Shown piece after piece: positions 1-7,483 of a DNA stretch of 64,000 nt (its first letter is position 1; each line of letters starts with the position of its first letter). The DNA is taken from NCBI RefSeq assembly GCF_022009635.1, contig NZ_CP091716.1, positions 4,981,501-5,045,500 of the forward strand, given 5' to 3'. The translations under genes were made by a program, and so were the position numbers. The notes below the pieces were generated by a model. The model was given only the letters and a program-made list of their open reading frames with translations, was not told the DNA's origin and did not search any database. This stretch comes from Variovorax paradoxus (lineage in GTDB: Bacteria > Pseudomonadota > Gammaproteobacteria > Burkholderiales > Burkholderiaceae_C).

Positions 1-449
1 AAGTCGAAGTCGCTCTCGTGGTACTGAACGCAATAGTCCCAGCGCCGGTAGTCGGCGCGCGAGAGCTTCTGCTCGACGGGATAGCCGTAGGGGCCCAGCA
101 CCTCGGTGAGGATGTCCGGCACGCTCTTCGCCTGGAAGATGCGGAAGTCGCTGCGCAAGGTGGCCAGCCACAGCCAGGGGCGCATGCGCAGCCGGTAGAA
201 CGAATGGCGGGCATCTTCCTGCTGCAGACCGAAGCGGGTGGCGATGCCGCCCAGATAGCGCACGCCGCCTTCGGTTTCCACCGACACGGTCGCTGCCTTG
301 CCCAGGAGTGCCTTGGCATCGATGCCGTTGCTGCTTCCCAGCAGGTCGATGTCGAACGCGTAGAGCTGGCTCAACGCCTCGCGGCCCACCAGTTGGTGGA
401 ACTGCAACGCATCGCCGGCCGGCGTCTGGATGCTGACGCGGCGGCTCAT
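1..449 (-). CDS. vgrG: VgrG, type VI secretion tip protein (N-terminal part)
   Basis: The minus-strand frame from an ATG at 449 runs open to the left edge, giving 149 residues that begin MSRRVSIQTPAGDALQFHQL. Phrases such as LYAFDIDLLGSS, a YLGGIATRF stretch and YRRWDYCVQYHESDFDF are typical of the N-terminal gp27-like domain of VgrG, the spike that caps the type VI secretion needle. An in-frame stop lies just upstream at 468-470, so the start is well bounded, although only a weak ribosome-binding site is visible. The C-terminal gp5/needle region and any effector extension lie outside the window. No other T6SS gene is seen here, so this may be an orphan vgrG island. Confidence 0.85.
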   Translation of the reverse strand, partial: MSRRVSIQTPAGDALQFHQLVGREALSQLYAFDIDLLGSSNGIDAKALLGKAATVSVETEGGVRYLGGIATRFGLQQEDARHSFYRLRMRPWLWLATLRSDFRIFQAKSVPDILTEVLGPYGYPVEQKLSRADYRRWDYCVQYHESDFD

Positions 450-472
450 TGCGACGCCGCACCGTCGTCATA

Positions 473-535
473 AGCCAAATCGCCTATTGGCAATTGACTT
501 AATAAGAATATTGTTAGCAAATTGAGCATTTGGCT
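473..535. promoter_or_regulatory. AT-rich intergenic region with inverted repeat
   Basis: The 278-base divergent gap between vgrG and the first antiporter gene is clearly more AT-rich than its surroundings. It contains a perfect 8-base inverted repeat, AGCCAAAT at 473-480 and ATTTGGCT at 528-535, with a CAATTG palindrome between them at 491-496. The repeat could be a regulator site for either divergent gene. No convincing -35/-10 pair was found, and a sigma-54 site near 531-550 has the wrong spacing. Confidence 0.25.
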
Positions 536-727
536 CACCTCCCCTTGCACGTTTTCACCGCAATTTTAAATGTTGATTTATCGTAAGAGGCAATTCGAAA
601 AATCAGCGATTCATGAAGTCAGAACAAAGTTCTCCCTGCAAGGCAATTGAAAGAAGAATGGAATCATTGGATTTCATGAACGTGTCAATTCGGCCGCGCC
701 AATAACAAAAGAGAGGACAACCGGTAA

Positions 728-2416
728 ATGGTCACACTGACTGCGATCCTTCAGGGCCAGCCTGAAATCGCACTGTTCCTTGTGCTCGCCATCGGCTACG
801 CGGTCGGTCAGATCCGCTTCGGGCCGATCCAGCTCGGCGGCATCTGCGGCACGCTGATTGCCGCGCTGGTGGTGGGCCAGCTCGGCATCAAGCTGGACGA
901 CAGCGTGAAAAACGTGTTTTTCATGCTCTTCATCTTTGCACTCGGCTATGCGGGCGGTCCGCAGTTTTTCGCCAACCTCGACGCCAAAGGATTGCGGCTC
1001 GGCCTGCTGTGCCTCGTCGAGGTGGTGGCGGTGCTGGCACTGGTGCTGACGGCCACCCTTTTTCTCTCGCTCGACCAAGGGACGGCCGCGGGGCTGATGG
1101 CGGGCGCGGCCACCGAATCGGCGGTGGTGGGCACAGCGACCGACGCGATCTCGAAACTGGCGCTGCCGCTGCCGGACATCCAGCAATTGCAGGCCAACGT
1201 GGTCACTGCCTACTCCATCACCTACGTCTTCGGGCTGATTGCGATCGTGGTCGCCACCAGTCAGATTTTTCCGCTGGTGCTGCGCGTCGATCTGCGCGCC
1301 GAGGCCGACAAGCTCTGGAAGACGATGGGCGGTGGCGGCGACGATGCCGAGTCGGCCAGCGCCGTGCCCGAAATGGTCGGCCGCGTGTTCCTGGTCACGG
1401 TGGGCCGGGGGCGCACCGTCGGCGAGCTGACCCGCATGTTCGGCGGCCACGCCAGCATCGAGCGCGTGATGCGGCGCGGCCAGAGCCTGGCCGTGGAGCC
1501 TACGCTGCGGCTGCAGGCCTTCGACCAGGTGCTGGCCATCGGGCGGCGCAGCGTGCTGGTGAACGTGGCCGAGTTGCTGGGCCGCGAGTTCGCCAACACC
1601 ACGGCATTCGACGCAGTGGTCGAGACCACCGAGGTCGTGGTCAACCGGCGCGAATGGTTCGGGCGCGAGCTGCACGAACTGGGCGCGCCGCTGCCGCGCG
1701 GCGTGCAGATCGTCGGCCTGTCGCGCGACGGCAACGCGATGCCGCTGCTGCACGACGTGGAGCTGCAGCGCGGCGACGTGCTCAAGCTCTACGGGCCGGT
1801 GCTCGACGTGTCGCGGGCGCTGCCGCTGCTGGGCGACCGCGTGGTGGAGTCGACCCACAGCAACATCAGCTACGCGGCCATGGGCATCCTGCTGGGCGTG
1901 TTCATCGGCGGCTTCAGCGTGAAGCTCGGCGGCATTCCTTTCTCGCTCGGCACGGGCGGCGGTGCGCTGCTCACCGGCCTGGCCTTCGGCTGGTACCAGT
2001 CGAAGAACCCGCACCGTCTGAGCGTGCCACCCGAAGCGCTCGCGCTCATGAAAGACCTGGGCCTGGCCACCTTCATCGCCTGCGTCGGCCTTGCCTCGGG
2101 GCCGCAGGCGCTGGCGCTCATCAAGAAATTCGGCATCGCGCTGCCGCTGGTGGGCGTGGCCATCGCGGTGGTGCCGGCCAGCATCTCGCTGTTCGTCGGC
2201 CACCGGCTGCTCAAGCTCGAAGCGCCCGTGCTGCTCGGCGCCATCGCGGGCCAGCAGTGCAGCACGCCCGCGCTCAGCGCGGTGCAGAACGCCGCGGGCA
2301 ATGCCACGCCGCTGCTGGGCTACACGATCACCTATGCGATCTCGAACGTGGTGCTGCCCCTGATGGGCCCGCTCATCGTGGCCCTTGCGGGGCTGGTGGC
2401 GCACGCCGCGAAATGA
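728..2416 (+). CDS. aspT: Aspartate:alanine antiporter, AspT family (copy 1)
   Basis: 562 residues with the layout of the AAE/AspT exchanger family: an N-terminal block of about five membrane helices (residues 10-190), a cytoplasmic central region with two TrkA-C-like segments (about 210-375), and a second membrane block (380-555) that echoes the first. The C-terminal motifs GQQCSTPALSAVQNA and TYAISNVVLPLMGPLIVAL are family-like. AspT exchanges external aspartate for internal alanine, an electrogenic step. A GAGAGGA-type ribosome-binding site precedes the ATG. It is followed after 38 bases by a second, diverged copy and then the aspartate decarboxylase, so the three genes probably form one operon. 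The exact substrate is inferred from that context. Confidence 0.85.
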   Translation: MVTLTAILQGQPEIALFLVLAIGYAVGQIRFGPIQLGGICGTLIAALVVGQLGIKLDDSVKNVFFMLFIFALGYAGGPQFFANLDAKGLRLGLLCLVEVVAVLALVLTATLFLSLDQGTAAGLMAGAATESAVVGTATDAISKLALPLPDIQQLQANVVTAYSITYVFGLIAIVVATSQIFPLVLRVDLRAEADKLWKTMGGGGDDAESASAVPEMVGRVFLVTVGRGRTVGELTRMFGGHASIERVMRRGQSLAVEPTLRLQAFDQVLAIGRRSVLVNVAELLGREFANTTAFDAVVETTEVVVNRREWFGRELHELGAPLPRGVQIVGLSRDGNAMPLLHDVELQRGDVLKLYGPVLDVSRALPLLGDRVVESTHSNISYAAMGILLGVFIGGFSVKLGGIPFSLGTGGGALLTGLAFGWYQSKNPHRLSVPPEALALMKDLGLATFIACVGLASGPQALALIKKFGIALPLVGVAIAVVPASISLFVGHRLLKLEAPVLLGAIAGQQCSTPALSAVQNAAGNATPLLGYTITYAISNVVLPLMGPLIVALAGLVAHAAK

Positions 2417-2454
2417 ATCTGAAACGGCTCGGGAAACTGAAAGGACCTTGACCC

Positions 2455-4143
2455 ATGGAATGGCTACATGAACTCTTCAAGAAGTCGCCAGAGATGGCGC
2501 TCTTTCTTTCGCTGGCGGTCGGCTACTGGATCGGCAAGATCAAGTTCGGCAAGTTCCAGCTGGGCGGCGTGGCCGGCTCGCTGCTGGTGGCGGTAGTGGT
2601 AAGCCAGGTCGGCGTGCAGGTGGACGGCGGCGTGAAGGCGGTGCTGTTCGCGCTCTTCATCTACGCCGTGGGCTTCGAGAGCGGGCCGCAGTTCTTCAGC
2701 TCGCTGGGCAGGCAGTCGATCAAGGAGATCATCCTGGCCGCGGTGATGGCGGCCACCGGCCTGGCGACGGTGGTGGTCATGGCCAAGCTGTTCGGGCTCG
2801 ACAAGGGCCTGGCGGCGGGCGTGGCGGCGGGCGGGCTCACGCAGTCGGCCATCATCGGCACGGCGGGCGACGCCATCGGCAAGCTCGGGCTGGAAGCGGC
2901 CGAGACCGCGCGGCTGCAGGGCAACGTGGCCATCGGCTATGCCGTGACCTATGTGTTCGGCTCCTTCGGCGCCATCATCGTGTGCGTCAACATCCTGCCC
3001 AAGCTCATGGGCCGCACCATCCGCGACGACGCCATCGCGGCCGAGACCGCCATGCAGGCCGGCGTGAAGGTGCTGGGCCCCGACCAGGAAGAAGCGGCGC
3101 CCTCGCTGGTCGGCCGCATCTACGAGCTGACGAGCGACCCGAAGCGGACGGTGGCCGACATCGAGAACGCCAACCCGGCCACCACCATCACCATCGAGCG
3201 CGTCAAGCGCGACGGCAAGTTCGTCGAGGTGAGCCCGGAGCTGGTGCTGCGCCAGGGCGACATCGTGCTGGCCGTGGGCCGCCGCGACGCGGTGGTGGCA
3301 AACGCGCCGCTGCTGGGCAAGGAGGTGTACGCGGTCGACGGCATGGAGCTCACCATGCAGAAGCGCGAGATCGTGCTGACCAACAAGGAGTTCGAAGGCA
3401 AGACCGTCGACGTAATCCGCAAGGCCACCGCCGGCGGCGTGCGCCACGGCATCTTCGTGGTTCAGCTCAGCCGCATGGGCAAGGTGCTGCCCATGAAGCC
3501 CGACACCGTGGTGCAGGCCGGCGACCTGGTGTCGATCTTCGGCGCCGAACAGGACGTGAAGCGCGTGGCCGCCATCGTCGGCGACGTGATCGTGCCGAGC
3601 GCCAAGACCGACTTCGTCTACCTCGGCGCGGGTCTCGTGGTCGGCCTGCTGGTGGGCCTCTTGAGCGTGAAGATCGGCAACATCCCGCTGACGCTGGGCG
3701 CCGGCGGCGGCGCGCTGCTGGCGGGCCTGCTGTTCGGCTGGTATCGCGCGAAGAAGCAGACCTTCGGCGCGCTGCCGCCGAGCGCGGTGCAGCTTCTCAA
3801 GGACCTGGGCCTGGCGGGCTTCGTGGTCGTGGTGGGTCTGTCTTCGGGGCTGCAGGCGGTGCAAACCATCAAGCAGCTGGGCCTGACGATCTTCGGCGTG
3901 GGCGTGGTCGTGACCATCGTGCCGATGCTGCTGACCATGCTGTTCGGCCGCTACGTGCTGCGCTACGACAACACGGCCGTCTTCGCGGGCGCGCTGAGCG
4001 GCTCGCGCAGCGCCAACCCGGCCTTCGGCGAAGTGCTGGACAAGGCGGAGAACTCCATTCCCACGGTGCCCTTCGCCATCACCTATGCGTTGGCCAACGT
4101 GTTCCTCACGCTGCTCGGCCCGCTGATCGTCGCGCTCGTCTGA
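2455..4143 (+). CDS. aspT: Aspartate:alanine antiporter, AspT family (copy 2)
   Basis: 562 residues, the same length and domain plan as the preceding gene: membrane block (10-190), central TrkA-C-like region (about 205-385) and C-terminal membrane block. It begins MEWLHELFKKSPEMALFLSL after an AAAGGA ribosome-binding site. The two copies are clearly paralogous but substantially diverged. For example, the conserved loop reads SGSRSANPAFGEVLDKAEN here and GQQCSTPALSAVQNAAGN in copy 1. The two could form a heteromeric carrier or have different substrate preferences; I cannot tell which from sequence. It lies 61 bases upstream of asdA. Confidence 0.85.
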   Translation: MEWLHELFKKSPEMALFLSLAVGYWIGKIKFGKFQLGGVAGSLLVAVVVSQVGVQVDGGVKAVLFALFIYAVGFESGPQFFSSLGRQSIKEIILAAVMAATGLATVVVMAKLFGLDKGLAAGVAAGGLTQSAIIGTAGDAIGKLGLEAAETARLQGNVAIGYAVTYVFGSFGAIIVCVNILPKLMGRTIRDDAIAAETAMQAGVKVLGPDQEEAAPSLVGRIYELTSDPKRTVADIENANPATTITIERVKRDGKFVEVSPELVLRQGDIVLAVGRRDAVVANAPLLGKEVYAVDGMELTMQKREIVLTNKEFEGKTVDVIRKATAGGVRHGIFVVQLSRMGKVLPMKPDTVVQAGDLVSIFGAEQDVKRVAAIVGDVIVPSAKTDFVYLGAGLVVGLLVGLLSVKIGNIPLTLGAGGGALLAGLLFGWYRAKKQTFGALPPSAVQLLKDLGLAGFVVVVGLSSGLQAVQTIKQLGLTIFGVGVVVTIVPMLLTMLFGRYVLRYDNTAVFAGALSGSRSANPAFGEVLDKAENSIPTVPFAITYALANVFLTLLGPLIVALV

Positions 4144-4204
4144 GCGCGGCGGCCACACGCGTCTTCTTGCTTTTTTCACCCCTCATCTCAACCAGGAGCT
4201 ACAT

Positions 4205-5824
4205 ATGGATTTCAGCGACGTAAAGAAACTCGGCGGACTGAGCCCCTTCGAACTCAAGGATGCACTGATCGAGGTGGCCCGCCAGAGCGACCGCCTGATG
4301 CTCAATGCCGGCCGCGGCAACCCGAACTTCCTGGCCACCACGCCGCGCCACGGCTTCTTCCAGTTCGGCCTGTTCGCCATGACCGAGAGCGAGCGCTCCT
4401 ACATCTACATGGAAGGCGTGGGCGGCTTCCCGCAGCGCGAAGGCATCGAGTCGCGCTTCGAGATCTTCGCCAAGGCCCACGCGGGCGAACCGGGCGTGCG
4501 CTTCATCGAGGCGGCCGTGTCTTATGTGCGCGACCAGCTCGGCCTGTCGGCCGGCGACTTCATCTACGAGATGTGCGAGGCCATCCTCGGCTGCAACTAC
4601 CCGGTGCCCGACCGCATGCTGCGCCTGAGCGAGATCATCGTGGGCCAGTACATCCACAAGGAAATGATCGGCACCCACCCCTTCGTGGGCAAGTTCGACA
4701 TGTATGCGGTGGAAGGCGGCACCGCAGCCATGACTTACCTGTTCAACAGCCTGCGCGAGAACCACCTGCTGCAGCCCGGCGACACCATCGCGCTGGGCAT
4801 GCCGATCTTCACGCCGTACATCGAGATCCCGCACCTGAACGACTACCAGTTGATCGAGGCGCTGATCGACGCGCCGCCCGAGAACAACTGGCAGTTCACC
4901 AAGAAAGAGCTGCAGAAGCTGCTGGACCCGAAGGTCAAGGCCTTCTTCCTGTGCAACCCGAGCAACCCGCCGTCGGTGAAGATCAGCGACGAGGTGCTGG
5001 GCTACATCGCCGACATCGTGAAGCAGCGGCCCGACCTCATCATCCTCACGGACGACGTGTACGGCACCTTCGCGGACAACTTCCTGTCGCTGTTCGCGAT
5101 CTGCCCGCAGAACACCATCCTCGTGTATTCGTTCTCGAAGTACTTCGGCGCCACCGGCTGGCGCATGGGCGTGGTGGCCACGCACGAAGACAACGTGCTC
5201 GACCGCAAGATCGCCGCCCTGCCCGAGGCCCGGCGCAAGGAACTCGACGCGCGCTACAGCTCCATCACCACCGAGCCGCGCAAGCTGAAGTTCATCGACC
5301 GGCTCGTGGCCGACAGCCGCACCGTGGCGCTGAACCACACCGCCGGCCTCTCGACGCCGGTGCAGGCGCAGATGGTGATGTTCTCCCTGTTCTGCCTGAT
5401 GGACGAGCCCGAGGCGTACAAGAAGTCGATGAAGCACATCGTCAAGCGCCGCAAGGAGGCGCTGTACCGCGAACTCGGCCTGCCGCTGGAGATCGACCCG
5501 AACTCGGTGAGCTACTACCACCTGCTCGACCTGCAGGACATCGCCACGCAGATGCATGGCGAGCGCTTCGGCAAGTGGATCGTGACCAAGCTGCAGCCGA
5601 ACGAAGCGCTGTTCCGCATCGCCGAGGAAACCAGCATCGTGCTGCTGCCCGGCCGCGGCTTCGGCGGCAAGCATGCGTCGGGGCGCGTGTCGCTGGCCAA
5701 TCTCAACGAATACGACTACGCGAACATCGGGCGGTCTTTGAGGAAGCTGGCTTCGGAGTATTTCGCGTTGTTCGAGAAAGAGAACGGCAAGTCGGGTGCG
5801 GCGGGCAGCAAGAAAAAGAAATAG
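4205..5824 (+). CDS. asdA: Aspartate 4-decarboxylase / aspartate aminotransferase
   Basis: 539 residues, the usual length of AsdA, a PLP enzyme of fold type I that converts L-aspartate to L-alanine and CO2 and also has transaminase activity. The PLP-binding lysine is K312 in SFSKYFGATGWRMG; NPSNPPS (about 251-257) and LTDDVYG (281-287) are the other cofactor-site motifs. The ATG follows AGGAG at 4194-4198 with good spacing. Placed after two aspartate/alanine antiporters, it would consume a cytoplasmic proton for each aspartate imported and decarboxylated, so the operon can generate proton motive force and help acid tolerance. It ends in a lysine-rich tail (KSGAAGSKKKK). Confidence 0.93.
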   Translation: MDFSDVKKLGGLSPFELKDALIEVARQSDRLMLNAGRGNPNFLATTPRHGFFQFGLFAMTESERSYIYMEGVGGFPQREGIESRFEIFAKAHAGEPGVRFIEAAVSYVRDQLGLSAGDFIYEMCEAILGCNYPVPDRMLRLSEIIVGQYIHKEMIGTHPFVGKFDMYAVEGGTAAMTYLFNSLRENHLLQPGDTIALGMPIFTPYIEIPHLNDYQLIEALIDAPPENNWQFTKKELQKLLDPKVKAFFLCNPSNPPSVKISDEVLGYIADIVKQRPDLIILTDDVYGTFADNFLSLFAICPQNTILVYSFSKYFGATGWRMGVVATHEDNVLDRKIAALPEARRKELDARYSSITTEPRKLKFIDRLVADSRTVALNHTAGLSTPVQAQMVMFSLFCLMDEPEAYKKSMKHIVKRRKEALYRELGLPLEIDPNSVSYYHLLDLQDIATQMHGERFGKWIVTKLQPNEALFRIAEETSIVLLPGRGFGGKHASGRVSLANLNEYDYANIGRSLRKLASEYFALFEKENGKSGAAGSKKKK

Positions 5825-5968
5825 CAGCCCAAAGCGAGGGCGACGTTTTCTAAAGGATTACCCCACCCTCTTGGCGAACTTACATTTCTAATTTTCCGCT
5901 TACGATTTGTAGGCTGACAGCCACTTTTTCGATGGCTGCGGCATCTACAAATAAGAGGGAAATTGGTA

Positions 5969-7327
5969 ATGAAATGGTATTCAATGGCGGCCGGTGCGGC
6001 TGTCCTCGTCGGAGGTTTGGCTGGTTGCGGCGGCGGTGGGGGCGGAGGCGGTGGGGGCCTCCCGCTACTGCCAATTGCGGCAACCGCGCTGAGTTTCAGC
6101 GTCACGGTGAACGGAAACAGTGCCACCGCCGACAGCAATGGCCAGTATTCGGCAAAGCCTGGCGATACCGTCGCGGTGATTCCGAATACAGGCGCCGACT
6201 GGACCAGCAGCTCGGCGCCCTCGGGCTCGATCAGCCTGCGCAACCCGGACATTTCGAGCGGCAAATGGTCGGCTCAACTCGTCAATTCGACCACTGCCGC
6301 CGGCGTGCTCACGATCAGCGCCAAGGCGTCGTCCAATGCGGCCCTGACCAAGGATGCGGTCTTCAAAGTCTCGGCAGGTGACGCCCGCAATGGCTCCTAC
6401 AAAGTGTTTGCGAGCAATGGAACCCGGCAGGCCTTGGCGCTCAATTTCGACACGATGTCGTACGTCATGACGGACGATGCTGGTACCGCCGTCTCGGACT
6501 CGTTCAGCTCCGATCCCACCGAGGCAGGCACTTACCTGTTCAAGAGTGCCCGCAACACGGCAAAGGCCATCAACACCCGCTTCCGGATCACCACCGACAC
6601 CGTCGTTGGCAGTTTCCCGTTTCAGGCCGCCAAAGTACCAGGCACCTATGCGGTCCAACCCTTCGTGGCCTCGCGTGCAATGGTGACGACGCAGTCGGCG
6701 CTCGACGGCGCGTACACGCGCATGGGCATCAATCTGCAAGCGGCTACGCGCGACTCGAACATACGCCAGGTGCAGGTTGCCAACGGGGGAACCATGCTTT
6801 ACCTGTGCGACGAAATAGGCATCACCTCCATCGCGGCTTGCCCTCCCGTGTCGCTGCTGACTTACAACGTCACCGCAGGCGTCGCTCCAGACGCATGGAA
6901 CATTGTCAATGTGGCAGATCCGCAGGATTCCGGCACCTTCTACATGGCTAGCGTGGCGGGAAAGAACGTCTACCTTGCGGCCGGCACCAACCTCAAGGCT
7001 CCGAATGACTCGATATTCCGCATCGGATTGTCCGAGTCGGCAGTATGGCCAGTCAGCAAGGCGAGCGGTGGCGACACCGCCGGCAACTGGGGCACGCTGG
7101 ACTTCACGGCCACGACCTACACGACATTGCAGGCGCGCAGCGATGCGACGGGTTTTGGCTTCACAGCCAACCTGAGTTCGCCAAGTTCCTCGGTCTTGAA
7201 CCTGCGCGTCTTCACCAGTCCGAGTTCAGCGAACTACTTTGCTTCACAAGACGGCACGCTGTCGGCAGTGTTGGGAGCACGCGCCGGTCCAGCCGCCGGC
7301 TATATCCAGATCGGCCTGATGCGCTGA
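5969..7327 (+). CDS. Poly-glycine lipoprotein of unknown function
   Basis: 452 residues with a lipoprotein signal: a hydrophobic stretch, lipobox LAGC with the cysteine at residue 20, and then an uninterrupted run of ten glycines. The mature part is serine/threonine/alanine rich and looks beta-rich and extracytoplasmic; I recognise no named domain. A TTG lies six bases upstream in frame, but AAGAGGGA at 5953-5960 is correctly spaced only for the ATG at 5969. It stands alone, 144 bases after asdA, and converges on the metallophosphoesterase gene, with a clear terminator in between. The same cysteine-plus-glycine-run start is seen in the neighbouring phosphoesterase. Confidence 0.75.
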   Translation: MKWYSMAAGAAVLVGGLAGCGGGGGGGGGGLPLLPIAATALSFSVTVNGNSATADSNGQYSAKPGDTVAVIPNTGADWTSSSAPSGSISLRNPDISSGKWSAQLVNSTTAAGVLTISAKASSNAALTKDAVFKVSAGDARNGSYKVFASNGTRQALALNFDTMSYVMTDDAGTAVSDSFSSDPTEAGTYLFKSARNTAKAINTRFRITTDTVVGSFPFQAAKVPGTYAVQPFVASRAMVTTQSALDGAYTRMGINLQAATRDSNIRQVQVANGGTMLYLCDEIGITSIAACPPVSLLTYNVTAGVAPDAWNIVNVADPQDSGTFYMASVAGKNVYLAAGTNLKAPNDSIFRIGLSESAVWPVSKASGGDTAGNWGTLDFTATTYTTLQARSDATGFGFTANLSSPSSSVLNLRVFTSPSSANYFASQDGTLSAVLGARAGPAAGYIQIGLMR

Positions 7328-7397
7328 TCTTGCGGCTTGACGGCAAGGTGCAGGTTCGACAAATGCCCGCACCTTGCACACAGCCCGCAAATCACGA

Positions 7398-7443
7398 GCC
7401 GTACTGCGCTGCCCCTGTAGGCATGCGCAGCGCGGCTTTTTTT
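7398..7443 (+). terminator. Rho-independent terminator
   Basis: The stem is GCCG, a 2-base internal mismatch, then CTGCGC, pairing with GCGCAG...CGGC, and it is followed directly by seven T residues at 7437-7443. It lies 70 bases after the lipoprotein stop and before the convergent phosphoesterase stop. A separate perfect 9-base inverted repeat (GCAAGGTGC at 7343-7351, GCACCTTGC at 7369-7377) precedes it without a T run. Confidence 0.8.
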
Positions 7444-7483
7444 CTTTGGGTGAAATCGAAGCCGAAGCGCGACGCGAGGAAGC

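Noticed and set aside
531..551. Sigma-54-like TGGC...TTGC upstream of aspT
   Set aside because: The spacing between the two elements is 10 bases instead of the required 7.
674..2404. Minus-strand open frame over the first aspT gene
   Set aside because: His/Gln/Arg-rich shadow with no recognisable domain; the plus strand is a clear transporter.
2464..4179. Minus-strand open frame over the second aspT gene
   Set aside because: Same shadow composition, no motifs, no ribosome-binding site of note.
5871..5906. Possible -35/-10 pair before the lipoprotein gene
   Set aside because: Hexamers are poor and spacers are 15 or 24 bases; not convincing.
7343..7377. GCAAGGTGC/GCACCTTGC inverted repeat as a terminator
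   Set aside because: Perfect arms, but no T-run and a 17-base loop; the true terminator is just downstream.
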